Origin: Kiritimatiellia bacterium
GTDB lineage: Bacteria; Verrucomicrobiota; Kiritimatiellia; UBA8416
NCBI GenBank assembly: GCA_007129405.1
Contig: SKVN01000041.1
Location: forward strand, 1 to 42,171
Direction: 5' to 3'
DNA length: 42,171 bases
Made by a program: the position numbers and the translations under genes. Below the pieces are notes generated by a model, which ran no database searches, was not told where the DNA came from, and saw only the letters and a program-made list of their open reading frames with translations. Of the stretch, positions 7,748-15,900 are shown piece by piece (the first letter of the stretch is position 1; each line of letters begins with the position of its first letter).

Positions 7748-9286
7748 TCAGGTTAGCAACGTTTCTTCTTCCGGAGTATGCGCATGCGTCCGTTTCTGGT
7801 AGGGCCAAGGCACATGACTCAATATGAAAGCGCCAAATCGGCTCAAAACCAACGTGCCACCGCCAAACAATAACAACGCACCGACAGGATACCCGCCATA
7901 CGCCTCGCCAAACTCCCGATAAAGAGCTCCTAGCAAAATAAGCATGAGCATAACAGGCGTAATAAAACAAATGGCAATGTCCCATAGCGGCCAGACTTTG
8001 CGCCCACTGACCGCAAATATATGCTTTCGCATCTTGGGTGCTTTCATCAACCACCCCACTAAGATGCACTCAAGGATTCCTCCAAGAATCAAGGCATATG
8101 CGTTTACAAAATGATCGACGATATCGAGAATGTACAAGCCAGCATGCGTTGTAAAAATGATGCTTCCTGCCATTCCTAAGACACACAAAACGGAAACCGT
8201 TTTCTTGCGCTCGAATTTGAACTTATCGCACACGGAACAAGTAAAAGCCTCCGTAAGAGATATGGCCGAAGAAATACCTGCAATAATAAGGACAAGAAAA
8301 AAGAGCGCGCCGAAAAGGCGGTTTCCCGCAGGCAACTGGTTAATGGCCTCGGGATATACCACAAATGCGAGCCCGGGGCCAGCCGTGATGGCCTCTTCGA
8401 ATGCAACACCTTTCGTCTGTGCCATATATCCAATCGTGCCAAAAACGGCCAATCCAGCAAAAATGGAGTAAGAGCAATCAATCAAACATGTAATGATCGC
8501 ATTTGACGTAATATCAGATTTCTTGGGCAGATAGCTGGCATACGTGATCATAATCCCGAACCCTAGGGAAAGCGTGAAGAAAATTTGCCCGTATGCCGCA
8601 ATCCAGACACTGCGCCCCTCGGCGGTCAGCAAAGATATCTTGCTCCACTCAAAGCGCAGGTAATGATTCCACACGGCATCCGTGGCCCCCTCGAGTTGTA
8701 ACGACCACGCTACGAGAATAATCGTCATAACAAGAAGCACGGGCATGAACAATAGGCTCGCCTTCTCGATACCATGCCGAATTTCCTTGAAGCAAATCAA
8801 CCAGCAGAGCACCCATGTAAGTAAAGCCCCCGCAAAAATTGGCCAACGAATACCTACGAATTCGAACGGACCCGATGAAACCTGTAAAAAATGCTCTTCA
8901 AAGAAAACACCGGTTTCCGCTCCCCATCCGAGATTAAGAGCCAGCAAAAAGTAATTGAAGCACCAACCGATCACGACAGCATAAAAGAGATTAATGCCAA
9001 AAAAGGCCACGATCGGCATCCACCAGCCAAAAGGCTCCCATAAATGATGCACACGCGCAAAAGCCAAAGGTGGCGATGCCTTTTCGCGATGTCCCAAACC
9101 ATATTCCAGAATCATCAGCGGAATGCCCGCAGTAAGCATGGCAACCAGATACGGAACCAGAAAAGCTCCTCCTCCGTTTTGATAGGATACATAACTAAAG
9201 CGCCACACATTTCCAAGCCCGACCGCGGACCCAACTGCCGCCAGCAAAAAACCGACTTTACTCCCCCATACACTACGTCCCTGCAT
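7748..9286 (-). CDS. Neurotransmitter:sodium symporter (NSS/SNF) family transporter
   Basis: Inner-membrane Na+-coupled carrier, probably for an amino acid or related small solute, of the LeuT fold. Length is 512 residues (LeuT is about 515), with around 11-12 hydrophobic segments. The N-terminus carries the family signature: WGSKVGFLLAAVGSAVGLGN, then VWRF and NGGGAFLVPY, which form TM1, its unwound Na+/substrate-binding break, and TM2. The start is supported by AAAGGAG six bases upstream of the ATG. It is a single-gene unit. Upstream lies the 14-mer repeat array, and downstream is the minor-pilin promoter. Substrate cannot be read from the sequence. A Na+ gradient could be supplied by the oadGAB pump encoded in this window. 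Confidence 0.92.
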   Translation of the reverse strand: MQGRSVWGSKVGFLLAAVGSAVGLGNVWRFSYVSYQNGGGAFLVPYLVAMLTAGIPLMILEYGLGHREKASPPLAFARVHHLWEPFGWWMPIVAFFGINLFYAVVIGWCFNYFLLALNLGWGAETGVFFEEHFLQVSSGPFEFVGIRWPIFAGALLTWVLCWLICFKEIRHGIEKASLLFMPVLLVMTIILVAWSLQLEGATDAVWNHYLRFEWSKISLLTAEGRSVWIAAYGQIFFTLSLGFGIMITYASYLPKKSDITSNAIITCLIDCSYSIFAGLAVFGTIGYMAQTKGVAFEEAITAGPGLAFVVYPEAINQLPAGNRLFGALFFLVLIIAGISSAISLTEAFTCSVCDKFKFERKKTVSVLCVLGMAGSIIFTTHAGLYILDIVDHFVNAYALILGGILECILVGWLMKAPKMRKHIFAVSGRKVWPLWDIAICFITPVMLMLILLGALYREFGEAYGGYPVGALLLFGGGTLVLSRFGAFILSHVPWPYQKRTHAHTPEEETLLT

Positions 9287-9320
9287 ACCTATCTCCTTTA
9301 CTAGGTTGTAACTTCATTGT

Positions 9321-9426
9321 TTACACACTTACTCGCCTACACTTAATCCCCTACACTTACTCGATATTATGAGCACTGACTTTCGAGTAAGTGTAAGCGA
9401 TCAAGTGGTTCCGATTAAGTGTAAGT
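9321..9426. repeat. Symmetrical array of six 14-bp repeats (three facing three)
   Basis: Left arm: three contiguous 14-mers at 9321-9334, 9335-9348 and 9349-9362, each containing ACACTTA followed by CTC or ATC. Right arm: three contiguous 14-mers at 9385-9398, 9399-9412 and 9413-9426 in the opposite orientation (GAGTAAGTGTAAGC, a degraded GATCAAGTGGTTCC, GATTAAGTGTAAGT). The central gap is 9363-9384. The innermost units form a perfect 13-bp inverted repeat (TACACTTACTCGA at 9352-9364 against 9383-9395). The second left unit matches the outermost right unit over 11 bp (9338-9348 against 9413-9423). It lies upstream of the NSS gene. Confidence 0.85.
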
Positions 9427-9492
9427 AGTTTCTCCTCCGCATCATCTTGGCTGCCCAAGTGCCCTTGCTAACCGGTAACTTCAATACCCTGT

Positions 9493-9517
9493 AGCCTGCT
9501 TTCGATGTAAGCAGGCT
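9493..9517. repeat. Perfect 9-bp stem, 7-nt loop hairpin
   Basis: AGCCTGCTT (9493-9501), loop TCGATGT, AAGCAGGCT (9509-9517). It lies about 130 bp beyond the uvrB stop on the - strand. REP-like or a Rho-assisted 3' end structure; no U-tract. Confidence 0.6.
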
Positions 9518-9601
9518 CGCGCGTGGATCGTTCATAGCCAGCCCGTAAAAAGCCCCAAGGACTCTCCACGGACACCACATGCACTACAAACGCACCAGCC
9601 G

Positions 9602-9618
9602 CGCTTTCGGCGAAAGCG
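9602..9618. repeat. 7-bp stem, 3-nt loop hairpin close to the uvrB 3' end
   Basis: CGCTTTC (9602-9608), GGC, GAAAGCG (9612-9618), 30 bp beyond the uvrB stop. It may stabilise or end the uvrB operon mRNA. No U-tract on either strand. Confidence 0.5.
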
Positions 9619-9647
9619 GGTTACTCTTTCTTGCCCCAAAAAACGTC

Positions 9648-11624
9648 TTACCTATCTTTTACATCCTGCTTCAACGCATTCCAGCGGTCACGCAAGGTGG
9701 CAGCCCGCTCAAACTCCAACGCGGTTGCAGCCTCTAGCATTTCTTGCTCTAACGCCTGTATGGCCTCGTGTACATCGTAATCCTCGCCACCTTCTGCAAC
9801 AACCTTACGCTCAATTTCCTGCTCATCATATGTAGTGCGCAAGCCCGCGTCAATTGCGCGGATTGTGCTAACCGGAGTAATATGATGTTCTTCATTATAG
9901 GCCAACTGACGCTCACGACGGGCACGGGTGATATCGATCATCCGCTGCATCGAGTCCGTGATCTTATCGGCATACAAAATGACGCGCCCCTGCACATGGC
10001 GTGCGGCACGCCCCGCCGTTTGAATCAAGGCTGTCTCCGAACGCAAAAAACCCTCCTTGTCAGCATCCAAAATTGCCACAAGTGAGACCTCCGGCAAATC
10101 CAAACCTTCTCGCAGTAGATTAATGCCGATCAAACAATCAAAGTCGCCTTTTCGAAGACGGCGCAAAATATCCACACGTTCAATCGCATCGATATCGCTA
10201 TGCAAATATTCCACCTTGCACCCCATCCGACTCAAATAGGCGGCTAAATCTTCTGCCGTACGTTTTGTCAGCGTCGTAACCAAAACGCGTTCGCCTTTTT
10301 CGGACTGCGTTCGCACGCACTCCATCACATCATCAATTTGTCCTGCAAGCGGGCGAACTTCAACCGGGGGGTCTAACAATCCGGTTGGTCGAATCACTTG
10401 CGGCACCACCTCTTTGCACACCTGCCGTTCAAATGTACCCGGCGTGGCACTTGTAAAAAGAATGGGGCCGGTGGCGGTCAGGAATTCATCAAAGGCCAAC
10501 GGGCGATTATCGGCGGCAGATGGCAGGCGGAATCCATGCTCAATCAGGGTTTGCTTGCGCGACTGATCCCCGTGGAACATGGCGCGCAGTTGCGGAATAG
10601 TAACATGTGACTCATCGATCACGGTAATAAAGTTGTCGGGGAAATAGTGCAACAGCGTCGCCGGTGGCTCACCTGCTGCGCGACCACTGAGATGCCGTGA
10701 GTAGTTCTCAATACCACTGCAATACCCGAGCTCCTTCATCATATCGAGATCATATAATGTGCGTTGCTGAAGGCGCTGCGCCTCGACCAACCGGCCAGCC
10801 GACTCCAACTCCCGTAATCTTGCATCAAGCTCGTCCCGGATGCGTGCTAGTGCCGTTTCCACTTTGGCATGTGGCATCACAAAGTGTTTTGCAGGCGATA
10901 TGCTAATGCGCTCCAGAGCCCGCATCACACGCCCGGATTCCGGGTCCAGTTCCTGAAGTTGTTCGATTTCATCGCCAAAAAACGTAATGCGTAATCCGAG
11001 TCTGGAATAGGAAGGAAACACATCAACGCAATCACCCCGCACTCTGACATTTCCGGGAAGTGTTTCAAAATCATTGCGGTTATACTGAATCGCAACGAGT
11101 TTCTCCAGCAAGGCTTCGCGACGCAGCGCATCCCCCACCGTCACCTGTATAAGCATGTCACTGTAGTCTTCAGGTGACCCGAGACCATAGATGCAAGAAA
11201 CGGAAGCGACAATAATCACGTCTCTACGCATTAAAAGCGCATTGGTAGCCGAAAGGCGCAAGCGCTCGATCTCTTCATTGATGGAAGCGTCCTTCTCAAT
11301 AAACGTGTCGGTCTGGGGAATATATGCTTCCGGCTGATAGTAATCATAATAACTGACAAAATATTCTACCGCATTGTCAGGAAAAAACATCTTCAGTTCA
11401 TTGTAAAGCTGGGCCGCCAACGTCTTGTTGTGTGAAATCACGAGGGCGGGCATATTTGTCCGTGCAATTACATTTGCAATGGTAAACGTTTTCCCGGAGC
11501 CGGTTACCCCTTCAAGAGCTTGAAAACGTTCTCCACGGTGTAGCCCGGAACACAGTGCTTCGATGGCTGTCGGTTGATCACCTGCCGGGCTGTAAGAGGA
11601 TACTAAATTATACCGTGGCTCCAT
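9648..11624 (-). CDS. uvrB: UvrABC excision-repair subunit UvrB
   Basis: DNA damage-verification helicase of nucleotide excision repair, handing damaged DNA from UvrA to UvrC. The protein is 658 residues, normal for the family. Visible are Walker A GVTGSGKT (39-46), the beta-hairpin region rich in Tyr (YYDYYQPEAYIPQTDTFIEK), the DESH helicase box, the late helicase motifs (LREGLDLPEVSLVAILDADK and QTAGRAARH), and a C-terminal UVR helix pair (about 615-650) that binds UvrC. I choose the ATG at 11624: the family begins close to (F/Y)xLxSxYxPxGDQPxAI, and GAGG lies 9 nt upstream. The gene overlaps the end of the response-regulator gene by 17 bp, so it is translated from the same operon mRNA. Confidence 0.97.
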   Translation of the reverse strand: MEPRYNLVSSYSPAGDQPTAIEALCSGLHRGERFQALEGVTGSGKTFTIANVIARTNMPALVISHNKTLAAQLYNELKMFFPDNAVEYFVSYYDYYQPEAYIPQTDTFIEKDASINEEIERLRLSATNALLMRRDVIIVASVSCIYGLGSPEDYSDMLIQVTVGDALRREALLEKLVAIQYNRNDFETLPGNVRVRGDCVDVFPSYSRLGLRITFFGDEIEQLQELDPESGRVMRALERISISPAKHFVMPHAKVETALARIRDELDARLRELESAGRLVEAQRLQQRTLYDLDMMKELGYCSGIENYSRHLSGRAAGEPPATLLHYFPDNFITVIDESHVTIPQLRAMFHGDQSRKQTLIEHGFRLPSAADNRPLAFDEFLTATGPILFTSATPGTFERQVCKEVVPQVIRPTGLLDPPVEVRPLAGQIDDVMECVRTQSEKGERVLVTTLTKRTAEDLAAYLSRMGCKVEYLHSDIDAIERVDILRRLRKGDFDCLIGINLLREGLDLPEVSLVAILDADKEGFLRSETALIQTAGRAARHVQGRVILYADKITDSMQRMIDITRARRERQLAYNEEHHITPVSTIRAIDAGLRTTYDEQEIERKVVAEGGEDYDVHEAIQALEQEMLEAATALEFERAATLRDRWNALKQDVKDR

Positions 11625-12300
11625 TCTCCTGCACCTCGCCTTGTTCAAGCCACTTTCGTGCAATCTTTGTTACATCGTCTGAACGAGAAATGTTTAGCTT
11701 ATTTTTGATATTCGCCCTGTGTGTCTCAACCGTCTTAGTGCTGATATTAAACGTAGCTGCAATTGCATTGCGATCCAGCCCTTCTCCTAAAGCACGGAAT
11801 ATATGCAACTCACGACTCGTGAGAATCGAGGCAACATCCGCCGGAAAAACAGTTTGATCGGGGCCACCCTGCTTTCTCTCATCGCCTAATAAATCCCGTA
11901 AAGATTCGCTTACATAACGCTCTCCTGCAAGAACGGTATGTATAGCCTGCAAAATTATTTTGGAAGGAGCCTGTTTCATCACATATCCCATGGCCCCTGC
12001 ACGTAGCGCACGCTCGGCGTACAGGGCCTCGTCATGCATGGAAAGAATCAAAATCCGAATACCGGGATACTTTTCCGTTAGCATTTTTGTCAACTCGATC
12101 CCATTGATTCCATCCAGAAAAACATCGACACTAACCAAATCCGGTTGTGTTTGCGCGATCTTTCGAAGTGCTTCATCAGCACTACCCGCTTCCCCGCAGA
12201 CATATAAAGCTGCATCACGTTCGATCATTTGGTGTAGACCATCACGAACAATCGGGTGATCATCCACAAGCATGATCTGCGCTTGTCGTTGCATTTCCAT
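11608..12300 (-). CDS. NarL/FixJ-family response regulator
   Basis: DNA-binding response regulator, 230 residues. The receiver (about 8-125) has D13/D14, phospho-acceptor D59 (VSVDVFLDG) and a conserved Lys near 110. A LuxR-type helix-turn-helix lies at about 165-222 (LTSRELHIFRALGEGLDRNAIA, then STKTVETHRANIKNKL). The start at 12300 is preceded by AGGAG seven bases away; an earlier Met at 12321 lies before that site and is rejected. It follows the histidine kinase gene by about 100 bp and is very likely its partner. The short HisKA_3-type kinase and LuxR-type regulator pairing is the classical NarX/NarL arrangement. Targets are unknown; its own operon is a possibility. Confidence 0.93.
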   Translation of the reverse strand: MEMQRQAQIMLVDDHPIVRDGLHQMIERDAALYVCGEAGSADEALRKIAQTQPDLVSVDVFLDGINGIELTKMLTEKYPGIRILILSMHDEALYAERALRAGAMGYVMKQAPSKIILQAIHTVLAGERYVSESLRDLLGDERKQGGPDQTVFPADVASILTSRELHIFRALGEGLDRNAIAATFNISTKTVETHRANIKNKLNISRSDDVTKIARKWLEQGEVQENGATV

Positions 12301-12402
12301 ACTGGATCTCCTGTACATCAAATCATCACTGCCGTAATTGGATCGTTGCTACAATCTGCTGCGATTTCCGCAAAGCCATAACAAAACCGATTCAATATTC
12401 GA

Positions 12403-14109
12403 CTAAAGCCCTTCGCCATCCATCGCTTCCTGCAATGCTGGATTAAAGTGACATATCACAATCGTACCACCTTCCGATTTTGGAAGGATTTCCAATTTGC
12501 CGCCCGCCAACATGGCACGATAATGCATAATTTTCAGCCCCATGCCACTGCCATCTTTCTCCAGCGAAAAACCCTCCCCATCATTTTCGATACAAAGAAT
12601 ACCTTCCGGCCCAGCAAAGCGTAGAGAAACAACGATGCGTGATATATGCACGGCATGCTTCAACGCATTATTTATCGCTTCCTGCGCAATACGATACAAA
12701 TTGGTCGCCAAGGCATTGTCTAAATCAGCAACCGTTTCGTCAGCACATTGTAAAAAACATGCAATCCCATGGTGCTGTCTGATTTCCTTCAAAAGTGCTT
12801 GAAGAGCAGTAACAAGCCCTCGGTTGAGAATGTCCACTGGCAAAAGACCCCGCACAATTTGTTTCATTTCTACCAGTGCTGCGTCAATGATATCGATGAT
12901 CTTATAAACAGCAGCAGCATCATCTCGGCCAGCATCATCGAATTTTTCGGCTAAAACGCGTGTAAGATAAAGAATACCAATCAGTTTCTGTCCAATCGAA
13001 TCATGTAAATCCCGTCCAATACGAGCCCGTTCATTGCCGCTAACATGTAATAGATCCTGGGCAATCTTTGCGCGTTCGCGCATCTCCGACTCCAGAGCCG
13101 CATTCGCCGAAGCCAACTCCGCAGTGCGTTGTCGTACGCGCTGTTCCAGCCTGCGCTGCGCCTCTTGCAAGGCCGCCGTTTTATTGTCTACCTCGAGCTT
13201 CAATGCAAAATTCCACCCCAGAATCAACGTAATCACAAAGCCAACCAAAGCCACTGCAATGGCTGTCACATACCAGAATGTCGGAGATCGATAGAACGGA
13301 CGGGGATCAAACACAATCCAACGGTCATAGATTCTGCGTCTTTCCTCCCGCGTAATTTGGGACAATGCCTTATTCAGTATACTATGTAATTGGGGCAGAT
13401 CGCTTCGTGATGCAAAACGAAACTCATACAACGCGCCTAACGTTGCAGCCAAACGAAGATTCGTAAGCCCCTCTTCTTCAATATAGTACGATGCCGAAGC
13501 CAGATCGGTAACCATGACGTCAACCTCACCCAAGGCAGTCTTGATCAATCCGAAGCGATCACTTTCCACAGGAATAAGCTGTAGTTCGCGATTCGCATGG
13601 TGCCGCAAAAAGCTTTCGATGCCATACCCGTGGCCAACACTCATCCGCAAATCCCAGATATTTTCAGGTTGAAACCGTTCCAGTAACGTGGCGCGCACGA
13701 CGGCGATCACCGGAATGCGCATGTACGCATCGGTAAACAGCCAATTTGCTTCACGATCCGGCGTATGAAATATGACCGGATGAATATCTACTTTTCCCTG
13801 TTTTTCGAGGGCTAGAACCTGCTCCCATGATTCGGCATGCAGTCGTAAAAACCGAATACCCAATTTACGTTCGATCAACGACATGAAATCATTTGAGATT
13901 CCCTGATAAATCTGATGGTCTTCGATAGACTGACTCGGGGTCCAGCGGGGGTCGGGTGCTACTGCAATATCGCGGTAGTTCGCCTGCAGCCAAGCCCGCT
14001 CTTCCGGTGTGAGAAAGTCGCGCCTCCCCCAATTCACCTGCCAGATGCTCAGCGCCGCACTGATGATAATAAAACCCGAAAAAACCCACCGCACAAAGCG
14101 TTTCATCAT
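12403..14109 (-). CDS. Hybrid-free sensor histidine kinase with periplasmic solute-binding sensor domain
   Basis: Membrane sensor kinase of 568 residues. An N-terminal membrane anchor (about 8-25) is followed by a periplasmic family-3 solute-binding (Venus-flytrap) domain at about 33-265 (LTPEERAWLQAN..., IAVAPDPRWTP, LGEVDVMVTDLASASYYI, EERRRIYDRWI), as in BvgS/EvgS sensors. Then come TM2 (276-299) and a coiled coil (about 305-355). The HisKA_3 phospho-acceptor H369 sits in GRDLHDSIGQ. The HATPase domain has the N box near 473-486, a G1 box ENDGEGF (508-514) and a G2 box SGMGL. It probably senses a small extracytoplasmic ligand directly. Its ATG overlaps the PHP gene stop (ATGA), so it is translationally coupled to a housekeeping-type gene, which is unusual. 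Confidence 0.93.
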   Translation of the reverse strand: MMKRFVRWVFSGFIIISAALSIWQVNWGRRDFLTPEERAWLQANYRDIAVAPDPRWTPSQSIEDHQIYQGISNDFMSLIERKLGIRFLRLHAESWEQVLALEKQGKVDIHPVIFHTPDREANWLFTDAYMRIPVIAVVRATLLERFQPENIWDLRMSVGHGYGIESFLRHHANRELQLIPVESDRFGLIKTALGEVDVMVTDLASASYYIEEEGLTNLRLAATLGALYEFRFASRSDLPQLHSILNKALSQITREERRRIYDRWIVFDPRPFYRSPTFWYVTAIAVALVGFVITLILGWNFALKLEVDNKTAALQEAQRRLEQRVRQRTAELASANAALESEMRERAKIAQDLLHVSGNERARIGRDLHDSIGQKLIGILYLTRVLAEKFDDAGRDDAAAVYKIIDIIDAALVEMKQIVRGLLPVDILNRGLVTALQALLKEIRQHHGIACFLQCADETVADLDNALATNLYRIAQEAINNALKHAVHISRIVVSLRFAGPEGILCIENDGEGFSLEKDGSGMGLKIMHYRAMLAGGKLEILPKSEGGTIVICHFNPALQEAMDGEGL

Positions 14110-14969
14110 GCTCCATTGTAGTTGGACAAAGGTACGTTCATATGCACGAGTAATTGGTCAAGAACATCGTCTGACACGTAGACATTCCCAAATCCGCGTC
14201 CAAGCATAATTGCCGGATTTATATCACCGTGAAAATCCGACCCCCCCGTTTGAATCAGGCCATATTCATTGGCTAGTCGTTGATAGAGGCGCCGACTATC
14301 ATTACTGTGTTCGGGGTAATAGACCTCGATGCCTTGCAGACCAAAGGAAACAAGCTCACCAATACATGCATGTAGTTGTTTTTCAGATAACGTCATGGTA
14401 CAGGGGTGCGCCAAAACAGCAACACCTCCATGGTTCCGAATGGTTTGCACACATGCTGCCGGTGTTAAACGATACCGATCACAATACGCGGGACACCCCT
14501 TGCCCAAGAAACGAACAAATGCTTCTTGAAAGCTCTTTACATAACCTTTCGCTTGCATAGCAGCGGCAATGTGCGGCCGCCCGGTAACGCCCTGCCCGGC
14601 CACATTGGCGACTTCGGCTGCCTCCACGGGATAGCCCAGTTCCGTCAGGATCGCTAGAATCTTTTCATTACGTTCCGCTCGACTCGACTGGATACGCGAC
14701 AACTCCTGTTGTAACGCATCAATCGAAGCCGCTGGAATATACCCCAGCACATGCATGGTGCCGGGAGAGAAGTCGGCACTCAATTCAACCGCCGCAATGC
14801 CGCGGATCCCATATTGCTCGCAAGCCGCCAAAAAAGCATGACACCCCCCCACGGTGTCATGATCAGTCAAAGCGGCCGCCGTAAGCCCGGCTTTACGGCA
14901 TGCTTTTGCCAACGATTCTGGCGTCAAGCTGCCGTCTGACTCCTGCGAATGCATATGCAGGTCAATCAT
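14106..14969 (-). CDS. PHP-domain phosphoesterase (RNase AM / nucleoside-3',5'-bisphosphate phosphatase family)
   Basis: Metal-dependent cytosolic phosphoesterase of 287 residues; the E. coli family member RNase AM (YciV) is of similar length. PHP metal ligands are all visible: HxH at DLHMHS (5-7 region), TDHDTVGG, the family glutamate in AAVELSADF, AHPCTM, and GSDFHGD near the C-terminus. Family members remove 5' nucleotides from RNA ends or hydrolyse 3',5'-bisphosphonucleosides. The ATG must lie at 14969, because the HxH motif begins at residue 4; the upstream Shine-Dalgarno is weak. It starts 9 bp after the stop of the IMP cyclohydrolase gene and overlaps the kinase start by 4 bp. Confidence 0.88.
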   Translation of the reverse strand: MIDLHMHSQESDGSLTPESLAKACRKAGLTAAALTDHDTVGGCHAFLAACEQYGIRGIAAVELSADFSPGTMHVLGYIPAASIDALQQELSRIQSSRAERNEKILAILTELGYPVEAAEVANVAGQGVTGRPHIAAAMQAKGYVKSFQEAFVRFLGKGCPAYCDRYRLTPAACVQTIRNHGGVAVLAHPCTMTLSEKQLHACIGELVSFGLQGIEVYYPEHSNDSRRLYQRLANEYGLIQTGGSDFHGDINPAIMLGRGFGNVYVSDDVLDQLLVHMNVPLSNYNGA

Positions 14970-14978
14970 CTTATCACA

Positions 14979-15659
14979 CTAGGCAGAATGAATGTTGTAA
15001 CTATTCTTAACCTCGGATTCCGATACGCGCGCAAAATACTGCGCAATCGCTGTATCATACGCTGCCGTGTGTGCAAATGCCTTCTGCATCAACGCAAAGC
15101 GGCGGGCCAAGGAAATTGTACCATTTTCAGAAGCCAGTTCGGCAAGTACGACATCATAATCCGCGGGATCGGTCACAGAAGCCACCCGCACATAATTTTT
15201 GGCTGCTGCACGAATCATGCATGGACCACCGATGTCAATATTTGTGCGCGCTTGTTCCGGCGTCACACCGTCGACGGAAATGGTCTGCGAAAAAGGATAC
15301 AGATTGACCACAACCATATCAATGGCAATAGCCTCCGTCCGCACCAAATCGTCCTGATGCGCTTGATTGTAGGTTTCACTCAGCAGGCCAAGATAGATTT
15401 TGAAGTCCAATGTTTTTACGAGACCACCCTGCATTTCGGGTTGTCCGGTATAATCCGAAACGGAAACCAAATGCTCCGCCACCCCCGGCACATCGCGAAG
15501 AAGTGCATACGTTCCACCCGTGGAATAAATCTTGATGCAATCACAAGATGCAATTAATCCTTTTGCCAACGTATCCACGCCCCTTTTGTCGGAAACACTA
15601 ATCAGCACATTCCGAACAGCAACATTCCCATCGATCTCACGCACGATATTCAGTGCCAT
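14979..15659 (-). CDS. purH: Stand-alone IMP cyclohydrolase (PurH N-terminal domain only)
   Basis: Last step of de novo purine synthesis, FAICAR to IMP. The protein has 226 residues and contains only the MGS-like IMP cyclohydrolase half. Visible motifs are VLISVSDKRGVDTLA (near residue 18), STGGTYALLRD, VKTLDFKIYLGLL, VVVNLYPFSQT, NIDIGGPCMIRAAAKNY and DPADYDVVLAEL. The AICAR-transformylase half of the usual ~520-residue bifunctional PurH is absent and the frame ends cleanly in TAG. The usual KTLHPxxxGG motif is altered to KTLDFKIYLG. I choose the ATG at 15659, with GAGG five bases upstream; an earlier in-frame Met at 15749 would add 30 unrelated residues. It is the first gene of a probable five-gene operon. 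Confidence 0.88.
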   Translation of the reverse strand: MALNIVREIDGNVAVRNVLISVSDKRGVDTLAKGLIASCDCIKIYSTGGTYALLRDVPGVAEHLVSVSDYTGQPEMQGGLVKTLDFKIYLGLLSETYNQAHQDDLVRTEAIAIDMVVVNLYPFSQTISVDGVTPEQARTNIDIGGPCMIRAAAKNYVRVASVTDPADYDVVLAELASENGTISLARRFALMQKAFAHTAAYDTAIAQYFARVSESEVKNSYNIHSA

Positions 15660-15900
15660 ATCATCCTCACTCTTTTCTGGTTCATTCCACGTATCCTCTA
15701 GCCTGTAAATTTCATGAATACTAACAAAATCTGACGCCAAACAAACCATTTTCGCACATTTCCCGTTAAATACCGCTCATGGATAAGCCTGTACATCATA
15801 TCGCGGGCGCGTATTGCACCCCGTAAAATGCAAGCGCAGGCACGTAACCGGAATTTCTGGTTTTGCTATACAGCAGATCTCATGCTATGCAATCCCGTCT
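15660..15900. other. Divergent intergenic region, purH-N / priA
   Basis: 241 bp separating two divergent transcription units. It must hold both promoters, but I see no hexamer pair good enough to name, no tRNA-like fold and no clear riboswitch. The only small symmetry is TTCATGAA near 15711. Confidence 0.5.

Larger units (their letters stand above)
9427..9647. other. Rest of the uvrB-NSS intergenic region
   Basis: I see no coding sequence. It contains two perfect hairpins (listed separately) and, near the uvrB end, a run GTTACTCTTTCTTGCCCC that resembles interspersed intergenic repeats known from other bacteria. No T-run follows either hairpin on the - strand, so neither is a classical terminator. 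Confidence 0.5.

Noticed and set aside
9321-9426. CRISPR array
   Set aside because: Units are only 14 bp, contiguous with no spacers, and inverted about a centre; no cas genes are nearby.
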